Source of the DNA: Ulota crispa
Taxonomy: Eukaryota > Streptophyta > Bryopsida > Orthotrichales > Orthotrichaceae
DNA: 64,000 nt
Direction of reading: 5' to 3'
Assembly: GCA_963920765.1 (NCBI GenBank)
Contig: OY987244.1
Coordinates: 4,714,501-4,778,500, forward strand
The notes beneath the pieces are model-generated. The model made no database searches. It worked only from the letters and a program-made list of their open reading frames with translations, and had not been told where the DNA came from. Positions within the stretch are counted from its first letter, which is position 1. Every line of letters begins with the position of its first letter. This document shows, piece after piece, positions 23,585 through 35,549 of the stretch. Both the position numbers and the translations under genes were made by a program.

Positions 23585-26036
23585 CATGTTAAACGTACTC
23601 CAATGGTTCAGGCTCCTAACTTACTGCCTTATGCGGTGTAAGGGCATCATCAACCCATACACGAGGTTCACGATTGGGAAAGGCAACTCCTGCACCACTT
23701 GTCCGCGTAATTTTGCAGTCTCTTCATCAGACAAATCCTCCCAATCCTGATGCAAGTTTTATTGCAAATGTACATACATGAGAAAGACATTTTGCAAGCA
23801 CTTGTGAATTGTTATCTAGAAGTTAGTTGTTGTAAGCAACATGTCATTCCCATTCCTATAGCAAATGCAGTGGATGTCCTCAAGGCACTGGAAATCAAGC
23901 AAATTTTTATTTGAGGAGGTTGTTTTCACGAGGCCATCTCCTGGTTATGTGTTGATGTGGTTGCATTAAAGCCCTAAAGATACCTCATTCTCACACACAA
24001 TTGGCCCCACCAAGAGAAATGAAGTTATAGTCCCATTCCTTGTCTTGGGTTGATGATGCTTTAAGACCTGCTCCTGCGGGCATTTTAGTAAGGTTTTCAT
24101 GAGAGAGGATCTTACCCATATATGTAATCTACTACTGGGGGACACAAAGGATCTTTTCATGCAAAGCTCTTTTAAAGAAGCCTCAAGGGGCAAAAAGGCG
24201 GAGAGAACGCACCTAGACCGACAATGCAAAAAGCTCTCTATATGTTTTCTCCTGCCAATTCTCACATGACTCAGAAGCTCTATAAGTATTTGTGCTTTTT
24301 GCAATAAGCTTGTCCTTTCTCAAAGTATCATCCAAGTTTTGGTGACTTCTCACAACCTTGTTTTAAACCTCAAAATACTTGCTTGCAAAATCATTGAAGA
24401 TTTGGTTTTGTTTCAGGGTTTAAGGTCTTACCCCCACCTGGCAGCTTCAATGAACCCAATGCAAAGACTCCGAGTTTTGCACTTTGGTGGCTTAGAAAGC
24501 ATACTATAAATTGGTATAGGAGGACACAAAAGTTTTCACAATTTCTCAAAAAAGTTTACACCTGCTCACTATGAAATTTACGAAGTATGTTGCATGACTG
24601 CTTGTGCATGTATGTATGTAGAGTAAGCCTCAGGTGCCCAGAGTGTTTATATTGTATGTGCAGTTGCAACATGTAGTCAAGTTGTAGTTTCTTTAGAGGT
24701 TTCAATTCTTCCTCTATATGGTACCTGAATTCATGGCAGCCTCGTTTGTCTTGTGCAGTTTATCTTGAAGCTCTTTGGTTTCAGGGTTTCTTCTTTCAAC
24801 GTAGGATGTGCAGGACATGCTTGGGCTTGTGCAGTCTACGAATTTAGAGAGTGGCCAGACAGGCTGAAATTTACAAGGTCTTGATCTCCTTAATAGCTAT
24901 GACAGAAGATTGATCAAGCTCGCCAACGTCTGAAAACTGTAATGTTATGTGCACTTCATGAGATTTTCTGCATTCCACAAAATATCTTGACTTTATATCT
25001 TTTGAGTACGGTGAGCTTATTAGGGGTAGCTACACCTTCTTCTCCCCATTCTCAATTTTTAGAGAATGGGATCATGGCAGTCTCTACTTGATTTGGAAAC
25101 CCCATTCTTTGAAGATCTATTGAGAATTTTTTCCAAACAAACTTTTGGAGGAGAAGAATGGGATGAAGAAATTTTTGCGTGTAAAATTTTCACCCTCACT
25201 TGTCTCTTTTTCACCATTGTTGATCAATATTTAACCGTTACTTTTTCCCCTTTTTAGACGTTGCTCCTCCTGCATTCACCATTCTCTATTCTCAACCACC
25301 CACATAAGGGGAGTCATACCTTCTTCATGGAGAAGTGCTCCCATGGACTCCTATTTCTCCACAACTTCTTGTTCTTGACAAAAGTTTCAGTCTTTGAAAA
25401 GGTGTGCCTACACCTGTTGTTTCATGCATCGATTTGGTGAAAATCTGTGAAAGACTATTTGTAGTGTGTGAGTGAGACAACTTGTAAACCACCTTTGTGA
25501 TGCCTTTTGATTACTCTTGGAAAACTCTGAAATGGTATTTCGCTTTTTCTGATTATGCTCATCTGAATGATGCTCGAAAGACCACGGACCATGGCATTTT
25601 AAAGCTGTTTGGCTATGTTTATTCACTCTTGTGCAGGGTACTGGTTCTGCTTGAAGTAATTGCATCACATGCAAGATTACTTCACGCGTTGTAAGTTTCG
25701 CCAGTGACTGTTACTACGGGATGTAGGCTGTGTGGAGAATGATAAGAGTTTGTTGATGGTACACAGAATGGTAGTATCACTATTTGTCACATTGTTTTTT
25801 TGGTACAAATTAATTCTATAAGTTCATCTATTGAGTCTGATTGACAAGTGTACAACGCTAGTATCATGTTTGGCATCATTAAACACTTGAATTTAACTGC
25901 TTATTGAGTTTAGGGTCTTGTTGAGGTTTTTTTGGAGCAGCTGCCGAAAAACTGGTCAAAGAAAATGAGAGAATTTTTCTTAGACTTGAAGGTTATGTGA
26001 CGTTGATTCAGGAAGAAACCCACAGTAGAGTGTAAA
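23585..26036 (+). pseudogene. Unidentified exon-like fragments, plus strand
   Basis: Several plus-strand stretches have coding texture but no continuous frame. Examples are a frame near 23640-23770 with TPAPLVRVILQSLHQTNPPN, one at about 23787-23910 with NAVDVLKALEIKQ, and one at 25931-26036 with KLVKENERIFLRLEGY that ends in TAA. A candidate spliced exon lies at 25639-25692 (acceptor TGTGCAG, donor GTAAGT). I cannot assign a family, and the pieces may belong to different genes. Stops between the first two suggest either introns or decay. A GC-balanced MITE-like stretch lies near 25018-25318. Confidence 0.25.
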
Positions 26037-26039
26037 ACC

Positions 26040-27290
26040 CAGTATTACCACAATGGTGCAATTGAAGTAAACGTCTATGTTTTATTTTGTTTGCCTTATA
26101 AGGATAACCTTATAACTTATTAGAGCACTTTGAGCAAAGCCACTCCTGCAAAATTCACTTTTGTCATGATTATATCCTCACAAACGTTGGAATAATTCAA
26201 TCGTATCTGAATGAATGTAATATGTCTAAATTTTGATGAGTAACAACTAGTAAAACACTCTCTCAATGAAATCAATCAAATTCGCCCAACTAAATCTCCA
26301 AATGTAAAAAGGGAGAATGTTTTCTAAAAGCATAATTCTCTTAGTTATCAACATTCTGAGCATCAATAAGAAACCAAGCCTCTATAAACTTCTTACTTGT
26401 GGGATTGTACTCCATAAAACATAGTATCCTAGCTTTTCTTGTTCTAACCTATGCGAAAATCACCTTTTAAATCTCTCCAAAGTGATAAACTCCAAAAACA
26501 GCATTTGAAAAGTATAGTAGAACATGTCTTATTGAATATCGTTCAATTCAGTAATCAGCATAAGTGAATAGTAGCACTTGTCCCAATAACCTTAAGTCCA
26601 GAGCTAACACCAACTCTATTATCGAAACAAATCGTCTAAGTGCATATTCTACCCCACTCCTAGCTATATGCAATTAGAACATAACTCTGCTGCATATGCA
26701 AAAGAATGAAGTTCATTTGAAAACCTTTTCCAAAGTGTACCACAACGTCCTTGCGTTGAGCATTGTAACAGCAAACAAAATATCTACTACAATTTGCTCA
26801 AATATTTGGAGAGAATATTGGCTAGATGGTGTGCACAACATTGCTGTGCAACAAAGACTAGTCCTTCAAAACACCATGTCCATGTTGACCAAGTAATGCA
26901 TGTACCGATTACTGATTCCTTTACCAAAGCAAAAAAAAAGTCAGTGATTGCCTCTTTGCCTTTTTTTTCTCTCTTTCTTTTTTCTTACCACAGTCTGACT
27001 TGTGATCATCGGTTGCTTGGAAGTAAGTCAAGTAACAAGTTCTCTTTGACTTTGGAGTCGTAGATTTGTCTATTGTTTTTGCTTTTGTTTGGTGCAAGTA
27101 CAGAAGAGAGTCACATGGCCTTTCTCACTGGAGTAGCAAACGAGAAGAATTGACTGACACTGTATCGGTGTACTACACACTCTAGTGTCTCCCAATCTCT
27201 TATAGCCAGATGCCTGAGCTTGGCTCGGCAAGCCTGGCTGCGAAATCAGCAAGAGTACAATTATGGCCATTTGAGTGGCGAGCTTTGTTC
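26040..27290. other. Intergenic, no gene recognised
   Basis: Only short open frames without family resemblance. A polypyrimidine patch lies at about 26955-26990. Confidence 0.4.
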
Positions 27291-27498
27291 GGTGTCTTAA
27301 AGGATGTTGCCTACCAAAAGTGTTTGATGTGGGCTTTATGACAAATGCCAAAAATTCCCAAAAAATCATAATTAACCAATAGTATGTCTGTGACTTGGCT
27401 TAAGTTTTACAACTCAAATAGAATTCATATGCTACCCAAATACCCACTCTGTATACAGAACAAGAGAACGAATACAATACAGCAACATCCCTTAGGGG
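27291..27498. mobile_element. TTAA-type MITE, second copy of family A, left end decayed
   Basis: The right end CCCTTAGGGG/TTAA is at 27485-27502. The body is the inverted relative of 5441-5679. The left end retains only TTAAAGGATGTTGCC, so the outer CCCC and TTAA are lost or mutated. Confidence 0.75.
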
Positions 27499-27502
27499 TT
27501 AA

Positions 27503-28674
27503 TCAACCTCCGCAGTCCTCAGTCCTCATGATGGGAGCTGAGCCAAGCCATGGCATGGATGGTCCTTGGGGCTCCTGCTCCTTTAGTCCTTTGGATTACC
27601 CGTACATAATCCAGTACTCCCACTTCACTTCCATAGACACTAACAAAAGGACAATCGGAAAATTTGATGGATACCCCTGAAATTTGCAATATTTGTACAG
27701 ACGTCTTTGCTTTTTCAGAAATTGTACAAATACCCTTAACATTCTTTCAAAATTGCAGAAATAATTTTCTCCACGGTTATCAATGGTACAAGTCCCTACC
27801 AAGAAATTGATAAGCTGATCACATAGCACAAGTCCTTCCTAAAAGTGGTTGATATGCACATTTTATAATTGTGGAGGAAGATATTTCCGCAATTATATGA
27901 AAGAATGTCATGCGTATTTGTGCAATTTCAGAAAAAGCAAAGGCATTTGTATATGTATTTTGCAAATTTCAAGGGTATCTTATCATGTGATATTGTTGTG
28001 GCTTGTAAAAGTTGCCTAAGCTCTCATTATCTCCTTGGTGATGTGAACTCTAGTGTCATGTTCTTTTGAGGATGATTGGACCCTTGGATTTTGGAGATTT
28101 TACACTAAAAATTGCATATAAACCCTGTAATAGTTGTAGGGTACTGAGTGAAGCCCAAAGCTTAGATTGAAGTGTTGTAGATTTTAATTCATAGACACTG
28201 GTATCTGATAAAAGTGGAGGGATACTCTTGTTAGACTATGATGAGTGTTTGGAGGTTGTTTTTGAGACCATTTGTGATAAGATTTTGGTCCAATTGGTCA
28301 TAAATTTTTATAACCTTGGCTTGTAGTTTCTCTTGCAAGAAGTTTGTGACTTTGGCCTCAAAAAAATAAAAAACCATTTTTCTGTTGGAAAGGTTCCCAT
28401 TTTTTAATTTGCTAGAAAGTTCCAAAATATGGGTTGTGGCACAAGAATTTGAAATCTTGAAAGTTTGAAATTTGTTTAACTATAATTAGATAGATTCTTG
28501 TTTGAATCATCTGAAACATAGATTGTTGTTACATAAGGTGTATTTCATAGCTCAAAATTGAATGGGGTGTGTTTTTGGTTACAATTGTTACAATGAAAGT
28601 AATGGCCATTTGCGCCCTTGAACGTGGAAAAAGAAAATATATAGATAGAAGCAATTAGTCTACACTTTATTCAA
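27503..28674. other. Intergenic, no gene; short inverted or direct repeat near 27660-28000
   Basis: A segment containing TTTGCAATATTTGTACAG, with TTTGCTTTTTCAGAAATTG following, near 27675-27730 recurs inverted near 27900-27970 (CAATTTCAGAAAAAGCAAAG), making a loose foldback of roughly 300 bp. No gene. Confidence 0.45.
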
Positions 28675-28678
28675 TTAA

Positions 28679-29585
28679 CCCTTTAAGGACCACGCGACCA
28701 TATTTTGGTTGCTGGGAGTGGTTTTTGGCTTGTAGGTTGAAATCGCTCAATAATTTGGAATTTGGTCTTGAAGTACACATGTGATCACAAGAATTTTGCA
28801 TCCATCTAAACAAATAACAATGCAATTGGGTATGTGAGTTGATAAATAATGGTGTTTATACGGCATGGCTTCAAAATACGTATCCAATTTTTGTCAAAGA
28901 TGGATCAAAGCAACAACACAATACATCAAGTATGCAAGAAGAATGTCAAAATTCAATTGCACAATTCTAAAAAATTTCCATTTGCTTAAGAAATACGCTT
29001 GTATTGTTTTCATATACGATAGTAGTATAATTGTAGTATTTGAAGATCTATTGAAATATTGTTGTCATTTTGGCTTTAAATTTTGTCATCCTACATTTAA
29101 GGCCAATTCTTGATTGTTTTCACCAATTGGATTTTCCAAAATAATTATCAAATTTCTTGTAGAACCATTTTAGGGTAGCAAAGAAAGTGGGTTTTTTGAC
29201 CCTTTTTGTCCACTTAGCTACACCTTGTGATTGCTATTTTTGTTTATTTTGTGTGAACCTAGTCTTGTTGGAAAGGTGGGAAACCTTGCTTTCTAGAAAT
29301 GTAAGGCTCTTCTCAATCAAAGCTTGCATGAAAGGTTAACATTCAAAACTAAACAAGAATGAAACACAAGAGATTTTCCCCATACGGCTCACTCAATCAT
29401 TATAATATTTCATCTCCAACGGTAGATCTAGCTGAAATTTTGATGCTTTAAAGCAAACAAGGTGCACTTCCCATTTGTACAGTTGGATTATTGAAAATGG
29501 GTCCATATTTGAGTCAATTCCAAATCTAAGCTTACAACCCCTGTTTTCAGTGGATTTTGTGAAAATGGGTGTGGTTGTTAAAGGG
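28679..29585. mobile_element. TTAA-flanked element E, copy 1 (907 bp)
   Basis: TTAA at 28675-28678 and 29586-29589; ends CCCTTTAAGGACC and TTAAAGGG. A second copy of exactly the same length lies at 61643-62549. The interiors appear identical over about 850 bp, while the outer 45 bp on the left and 10 bp on the right differ. An 82-codon open frame (28865-29113, MASKYVSNFCQRW start) is identical in both. It has no recognisable domain, and its conservation is explained by recent copying. Confidence 0.92.
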
Positions 29586-29652
29586 TTAACTCAATGAGAA
29601 TATAGATAACAAAAAAAGATTTTCTAGTTGTTTTTATTACTAAATTTTTTCA

Positions 29653-30946
29653 ACCTATAAACCAATTGTCTACTCAAGGGACAAGTGGATTTTGGGCATG
29701 TATCTATAGCTAAACTAGTTTTTGTGATTTTTGAAAACTCTTATTGAAGGTGGGGAATTCAAAAACCTACGTAGGTATCTCATTTTTTCTTCATTTCAAC
29801 ATTTGACAAAGAAGTTATCAAGATTTTTTCAAAACTAGGGGAGAAGGTGTAGTTTGAGCAAGGCCTCTCCTCTGTAAGGAGAATCAACTAGAAAGTGGTG
29901 CAGCTAGCAAAGGGCAAAATCACCAATTGCTTGGGCAACAAAATCCAAGGGCAAATGTGTTAGACTCACACTGACAAGCTCTAGATTGGTCTAATAATAG
30001 CTTGAAGGAGGGGCCACGCCACACATAACAATGGAATTTATAGACTAGAGTGACCCTGCAGAATACGTGTCAGCAAAAGAAGCACAACTGGGCGTGGAGC
30101 AACAAGAGAGTGAGTGCAGAGCAAACAAAGAGCAGTTCCAAGCCAAGTAGGGAGTGGTCCTTGGCCGGACATGGAGCGGTTTGTGGTCGGTTGGGGAGCA
30201 GTTGAAGGTTAGGCAGAGCAAGGAATGGGCCCCTTCAAATTGTTAGATTTGCAAGAGGCCTGCATGTGCTGCCTTGTGGCAACTACCGTAGGGCAAGGAT
30301 GTGGCTAGGGAGATGGAAGTGAAGGGGCCCGTGCCAAGTGTCCTTGGATCCCCCTATCTCATTTGCTCGCTTCAAAATTACTACAAATTCTTGATATCAA
30401 TTTATTGAGCAACTTTTGGATTTGTATTATAATTATTTTCCTTTTTCAAGTGGTAATGGACTAAGATTCCAATGTCTCACAGTTTTGATCAATGTAATTT
30501 GAATTTTTGAATTCAACATAAAATCTCCAATTTTGCATAGTGTATTTGCAAATTTTTTTACCTTTTGGCATTCAAAGATTGTTTGAAGGATGTTGTACTC
30601 TCCAAGTGATCTAAAAATTCTCCCACATATACCTAACTTGGTTTTCTACATGGAAAAATTAAACCTCAACTTTGTAAAGCAATTTTTTTGCTATAAGAGT
30701 GGTCAAAAGCTTCTGAAATTTTTGGGGAGGAAGGAAAAAAACTTTTTTTTCACTTCAAATATCAATATCTCACTAGTCTATATCTTGAATGAGCCGATTT
30801 TTTCCTACAAGCATCTCATAGTCTAGGGCAAGATCCTATAGTTGGAATTTCAAGAAAAACTTTTGTTCCTACCTTTCTACTCATTCCCCCAAAAGTGGTA
30901 GTTTTGAGTGATTTTCACATAAAAAAAGGGCTTGGCCCTTTAGGGG
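29653..30946. mobile_element. TTAA-type element J with a GC-rich internal insert (about 1294 bp)
   Basis: The left end (TCAA/CCTATAAACCAATTG) is decayed. The right end GGCCCTTTAGGGG/TTAA is at 30947-30950. Read on the minus strand, it has the same module order as the elements at 13068 and 50607. Between about 29850 and 30370 the usual AT-rich interior is replaced or interrupted by a much more GC-rich segment with many GAGC/GGAG words (for example GTGGAGCAACAAGAGAG), perhaps a nested insertion. Confidence 0.7.
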
Positions 30947-31173
30947 TTAAGTACAAAAATTAGGATGAATGTATGATAACAAAAGTAGCAGGGTTTTTTT
31001 TAACCAAGGTTCAATAACAAAGCTAAAGCATGTAGATGCTCAATGACAGTTCTTTTTTGCATAGAATTAAAAACTTTGAATTTGAGATATTCCCATCTTT
31101 TTCGAGGTCCAAAAACAAGTTGAATTTGGTTATTGTACATTGGTGTTGATTTTAACACTAGGGTGCTAATTAA

Positions 31174-32117
31174 CCCATAAAGGACCACACGTCCGTTCAA
31201 TATACACTTGAGAAGTTGGGTAGGGTCATAGAAGTCAAATTTTATGAGATGTTGTCAAAATTGTTACACAAGGTATTAATATGCATTTCCAAGTGAAAAT
31301 GTGATTTTTTTTCCAATCAGATGCCCAATTCAAAGGTTATGATGCTCAAAAGAATTTGGGCAGCTTAGGCAATTTGGGTATCTTTGGAGAATCTTATGCT
31401 AAAATTCTCATCAACTTTTGAAATTAGGCATGTACGTAACTAATGAAATATGGTGTATAATTGTCCAAAAAAATTTTGAGCTCTCAAATCATATTCTAAA
31501 GGGAGTCAAACTTTGTTAACTATATTGGTGCGGTTTCAAGAAAAAACATTTCCTTCTAACTTTAGGCCTATCAACTTGCAACCTATAAATCCAAAACTCT
31601 TGCATTTTATTCACATATTCAGATGATTTGTCTCTAACTTTTCCATATTCAGATTTCAAATAAAAGACTTCATCATTGCACAAAAATCATGAAAAAATGA
31701 CCAACTTATTGTCAATTCACTTAACCTCTTTGCACTGCAAGGTGATTTAGAATAAGTTAGACTTTGCTTCTAATTTTTTTCATGAGTTGACCTAACATCA
31801 TGTACTTATGAATGGTCAAAAAGCTCATTTATGAGTAGAGCAAAAAAATTAATCTTAGAGGGCTAGAAGTGTGTTGACCTTGTTTTGGAGGAATGAAAAT
31901 TAAATAGTTGTTTTATTTTTCTCACTTCAAACTTTATAATCTTGCAACCCACATTGTCAAATGGGCTGGACTTTTTTTGCGCGCATGGGATAAATATTTT
32001 GCTATAAATTTGCACGGTTTAGTTTTCAAAAATAAATTGTTTTAATTTTGGGCAATGCACTAAAAGTTGACAGTTTCTGAGATTTTTTCTCAGAAGACAC
32101 TCTTTGTCGTTTAGGGG
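31174..32117. mobile_element. TTAA-flanked element K (944 bp)
   Basis: TTAA at 31170-31173 and 32118-32121; ends CCCATAAAGGACCACACGTCC and GTCGTTTAGGGG. Only the termini are shared with the other families here. The interior has no partner in this window and no protein. Confidence 0.82.
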
Positions 32118-32343
32118 TTAACTAACTAAACGTTATTGTTGGTCCCATGTAGAATTTGTTTTTGTTAGAAATAATAAATAAAAGAGTGACATATGAGCCA
32201 AGAATAACAGTTATAAAAAGGACCCCTTCTAATCCCCCAGGGGTATTGGTCCAAAACATTGTCCCAACTAATTATTGAGCAATCGTGTTCTTAGGCCATT
32301 GGCTCCCAGCCCCCTCTTCTTTTCTTTTTTCTCGTCAATTTGA

Positions 32344-32667
32344 GGCCCGGTTCAGACTAGTGACCGGCCAAGACACAAAAATCGTCACCCAGTCCGGTGT
32401 TTCTGTCGATAGAATTTTTTCCTTGTAATTGCATGTTATCCAAGAGTGTGCCTCTGTTGGACAAGTTTGGTACCACCCTTGGAGCAGGCCCCAAATCTTC
32501 ACTATCTTGGCCGTTGACATGGCTATTTAGGGTGGTCCCCATGGCGGTGAAGATGAATGTAAAAGTGCCGGACAAACTCGCAATCTAAACCCAACAGCAG
32601 AGAAAAACCAAATTTCAACCAATCACATTTGAGAAATTTTCGGCCAGACGCTAGTCTGAACCGGGCC
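32344..32667. mobile_element. MITE with GGCCCGGTTCAGACTAG terminal repeats (324 bp)
   Basis: The first 17 bp and the last 17 bp are exact inverse repeats, with a further partly matching CCGGCC. TGA lies on both sides (32341-32343 and 32668-32670). The element is GC-richer than its surroundings and has open frames on both strands that look like chance. The 3-bp duplication suggests a PIF/Harbinger- or CACTA-like mechanism, but the terminal sequence is not one I can place. Confidence 0.72.
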
Positions 32668-32845
32668 TGAATTACAAAAATTCCACGAACAATAGAAGAG
32701 TTCTCAATAAGATAATTATACTTGCCCCGGCCGGATTTTGCATCGCTCTTCAAGAACGTTTTGAACAGGGACAATTGAATTTAAAAATTGGGCCAATGGA
32801 ATTGAGAAATTGTGTCAGAATCAGCAATGGTACAACATTATTTAA

Positions 32846-32916
32846 CCTCTAAATGCCCACGGTATCAGATCTAAGTGTTGAAAACACCCAAACTGGATGC
32901 CGTGGGCATTTAGGGG
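32846..32916. mobile_element. Minimal 71-bp TTAA-flanked hairpin element L
   Basis: TTAA at 32842-32845 and 32917-32920. The ends CCTCTAAATGCCCACGG and CCGTGGGCATTTAGGGG pair over 17 bp with one mismatch. The inner part (GTGTTGAAAACAC) can fold again. The terminal word AAATGCCCA links it to the element at 8905. Confidence 0.88.
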
Positions 32917-33059
32917 TTAAAATTGTACTTTTCAGTGGAAAAGCAGGAATTGACTGTCAGGCCTATGCCGGTGGGCTAGCTAGACAATAGGGGCTACCCC
33001 TACGAACGACCCAGCATGTTTCTATAAAATATCTACTACTTTTACAAGTTTTCCTTTGA

Positions 33060-35045
33060 GTGTTTTTATATCAGAATACAAAGTAATTGTGAGAAACGAT
33101 GCAATAGATACTATCATCGCACGTATAATGGCCTCCAATAATGGTTGTCACCCCCTTTTACCACTCAGCAATAAAAATGGCACCAATTGGCATTTCATTA
33201 TCTTGCATTTTATATATGTGATTCTTAATGGCAATCCCAGTCGAGCTGATCAAAATCCAACAGCAAGAAATCATTACTCTATTTTGGTAAATTATTTTAA
33301 ATAAAATATGTGATTTTACAAGAAAATTGATTGAAAAACATTAGTGATGAATTTTGTACACTTGATAACATGAATATCTACAAAAAAATAGATGCACATC
33401 TTTTCTTCTAACAATTAAAAAAACTTCAAATTTTCTTTTATGGAATTTTGATTGTGTGGTGTGCACATGTCCAAGTTTTGTGAAAAAGATATTTCTCTAT
33501 AATACTGAAGTTTTGTTGTTTGACTTATAGATTATAACTCCAATTGTACTCTCAATCAGAGTGATGCATTTACTTGGCCAAAAACTAGTCAAAAAATGGA
33601 GATTTGTATTTTTCAAAATTTGGACATGAGCACACCAATCACATTGAAAATTCCATATTCATGCAATCAAGTCTAAGTATTCATTACCAAAGTTTTTCAA
33701 TCAATTTTTTTGTAAGACCACATATTGTATTTAAAATGATTCACCAAAGATAGGATTTTGGTTTTTGATGTTGAATTTTGATATGCTTGATTGGGATTGC
33801 CATTTAGAATCACATATAAAAAATGGAAGATAATGAAATTTCAATTGATGCCATTTTTATTCTTTAACATGTTTAGTGGTAAAAGGGGGGGTGAGAACCT
33901 TTGTTGGAAGGCATTGTATAGTGGGGTCAGCAAGTATACAACACCATGTTATGTCATTCAAAGAACTTTGCACATAACCTAGAATGTAATTGGCATTTTG
34001 TTGTTTTGCATCATTAATATTGATTTCTTATGTAATCTCAATCAACACCATGAGATTGGGCACCTCTCAAAATAACCATGTTGATCTCTACTTGAATCGG
34101 CAATTTCCATTAAAAGTAGATTTTTCAGCTAAATTGACATAAAACCTTCTAATTTTAGGTTAGTTTTGAAAGGTTTTATTGCAATTTTGCGTCGACTTGA
34201 GCTAAATTGCAATAAACCTTTCATCAGATTTCCTTTCAACTACCTCTCAATTCACTAGAAATCTCTCATTTTAATGAATATGGTGTTAATCAAGCTCACC
34301 AAATTTTAGTTTCTAAAAATCAAAATTCCATTTTTGGTGAATCCTTTTGTATAAAATTTATTGTTTCACATAATAATTGATTGAAAACCATCATTGGTGA
34401 ATTTTTGAAGTTTGGTTGTATGGGTATGTAGGAAACATCCATATACACATCTTCCACATCATATAATACCCCGTTAAATATCAAAAATTTGGTCTACAGA
34501 GGATTTAATGTAACTTGTGATATGCTCAAATTTTGTAAAATAAATATTTTTAATCTTTTAGCAAATTTTTCACCAAATAAATGTAACATCATGTTCAAAG
34601 GTACAAACTTTGTTGCAATGTATGAGTCAAAGAGCAAAATTTGATTACCATAAAGAAATATCAGTTTTACAAAATTTGGGCATATCACAACCACACCAAA
34701 TCCTTTGTAGGCCAAATTTTTGTTGCTTAAGGGGGTGTTTTTTAATGTGGAAGATGTACATATGGATGTTTCCTACATACCCATACAACCAAACTTCAAA
34801 AATTCACCCATGATGGTTTTCAATCAATTATTATGTGAAACAATAAATTTTATACAAAAGGATTCACCAAAAATGGAATTTTGATTTTTAGAAACTAAAA
34901 TTTGGTATGCTTGATTGGGATTACATAAGAAATCAATATCAATGATGCAAAACAACAAAATGCCAATTACATTCTATGTTATGTGCAAAGTTCTTTGAAT
35001 GACATAACATGATGTTGCATACTTGCTGGACCCCACGGAACATCC
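33060..35045. repeat. Two overlapping long imperfect palindromes (foldback region)
   Basis: Segment 33060-33440 pairs with 33560-33985. Segment 33920-34490 pairs with 34690-35045 (for example gtatgtaggaaacatccata against its inverse). The two palindromes are themselves related. The left arm of the second is interrupted at 34047-34271 by a smaller foldback with CACCAT/ATGGTG ends, flanked by TCAATCAA and TTAATCAA, like an 8-bp hAT duplication. No protein. Confidence 0.75.
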
Positions 35046-35313
35046 CTTGAAACTGGAATCTCAAGCCATTTTCATTTACTTTTTTGCTTTTGGGCATGCC
35101 CTAATTGGTGCAAATATAATCAATGCAAAATTTTAATCCAAAAAGAAACCAGTTTAAAACATTGTCCATAGCATTTGTGATGCTTGCTCCACTCTACTAG
35201 TGTAGTAGCTTGGATTGTGGAGACAGTCAAGAAGGCAAATGTTTAGCAAACGTAGGTGGAAAACATTTACCTTTCAAACAAAGTTTACCTTTTGAATGGT
35301 GAAAATATTTTAT

Positions 35314-35545
35314 CCCTTAACAACAGTTTGTCGTAGTGATCAGTGCAATACAAGGTTTTATTTTTGTGTTTGTAATAGATTCACACCTTTACTATATTTG
35401 AGATCAACAAAGAAGTTAGAATATAGATCAATGCGGTCCTAATGAGCTATTTAAATTTTAAAATGAAAATGTCTTGTTGATAACAAATGCCAATTATACA
35501 ACAACCTGTATACTAAGCCCTTATTGCCCTATGGTTGTTTAAGGG
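35314..35545. mobile_element. TTAA-type MITE, family O, inverted copy (232 bp)
   Basis: Left TTAT/CCCTTAACAAC and right GTTGTTTAAGGG/TTAA (35546-35549). The body is the inverted relative of 48870-49092, with shared words TTGAGATCAACAAAGAAGTTAG and ATTCACACCTTTACTA. Confidence 0.78.
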
Positions 35546-35549
35546 TTAA

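Noticed and set aside
28865-29113. 82-codon open frame, identical at 61829-62077, as a conserved gene
   Set aside because: Both copies lie inside the same recent transposon, so identity reflects copying rather than selection. The sequence has no domain, and the frame uses the AT-rich composition of the element.
32335-32588. Overlapping open frames on both strands as genes
   Set aside because: They lie within the GGCCCGG-ended MITE, and their length follows from its higher GC content.
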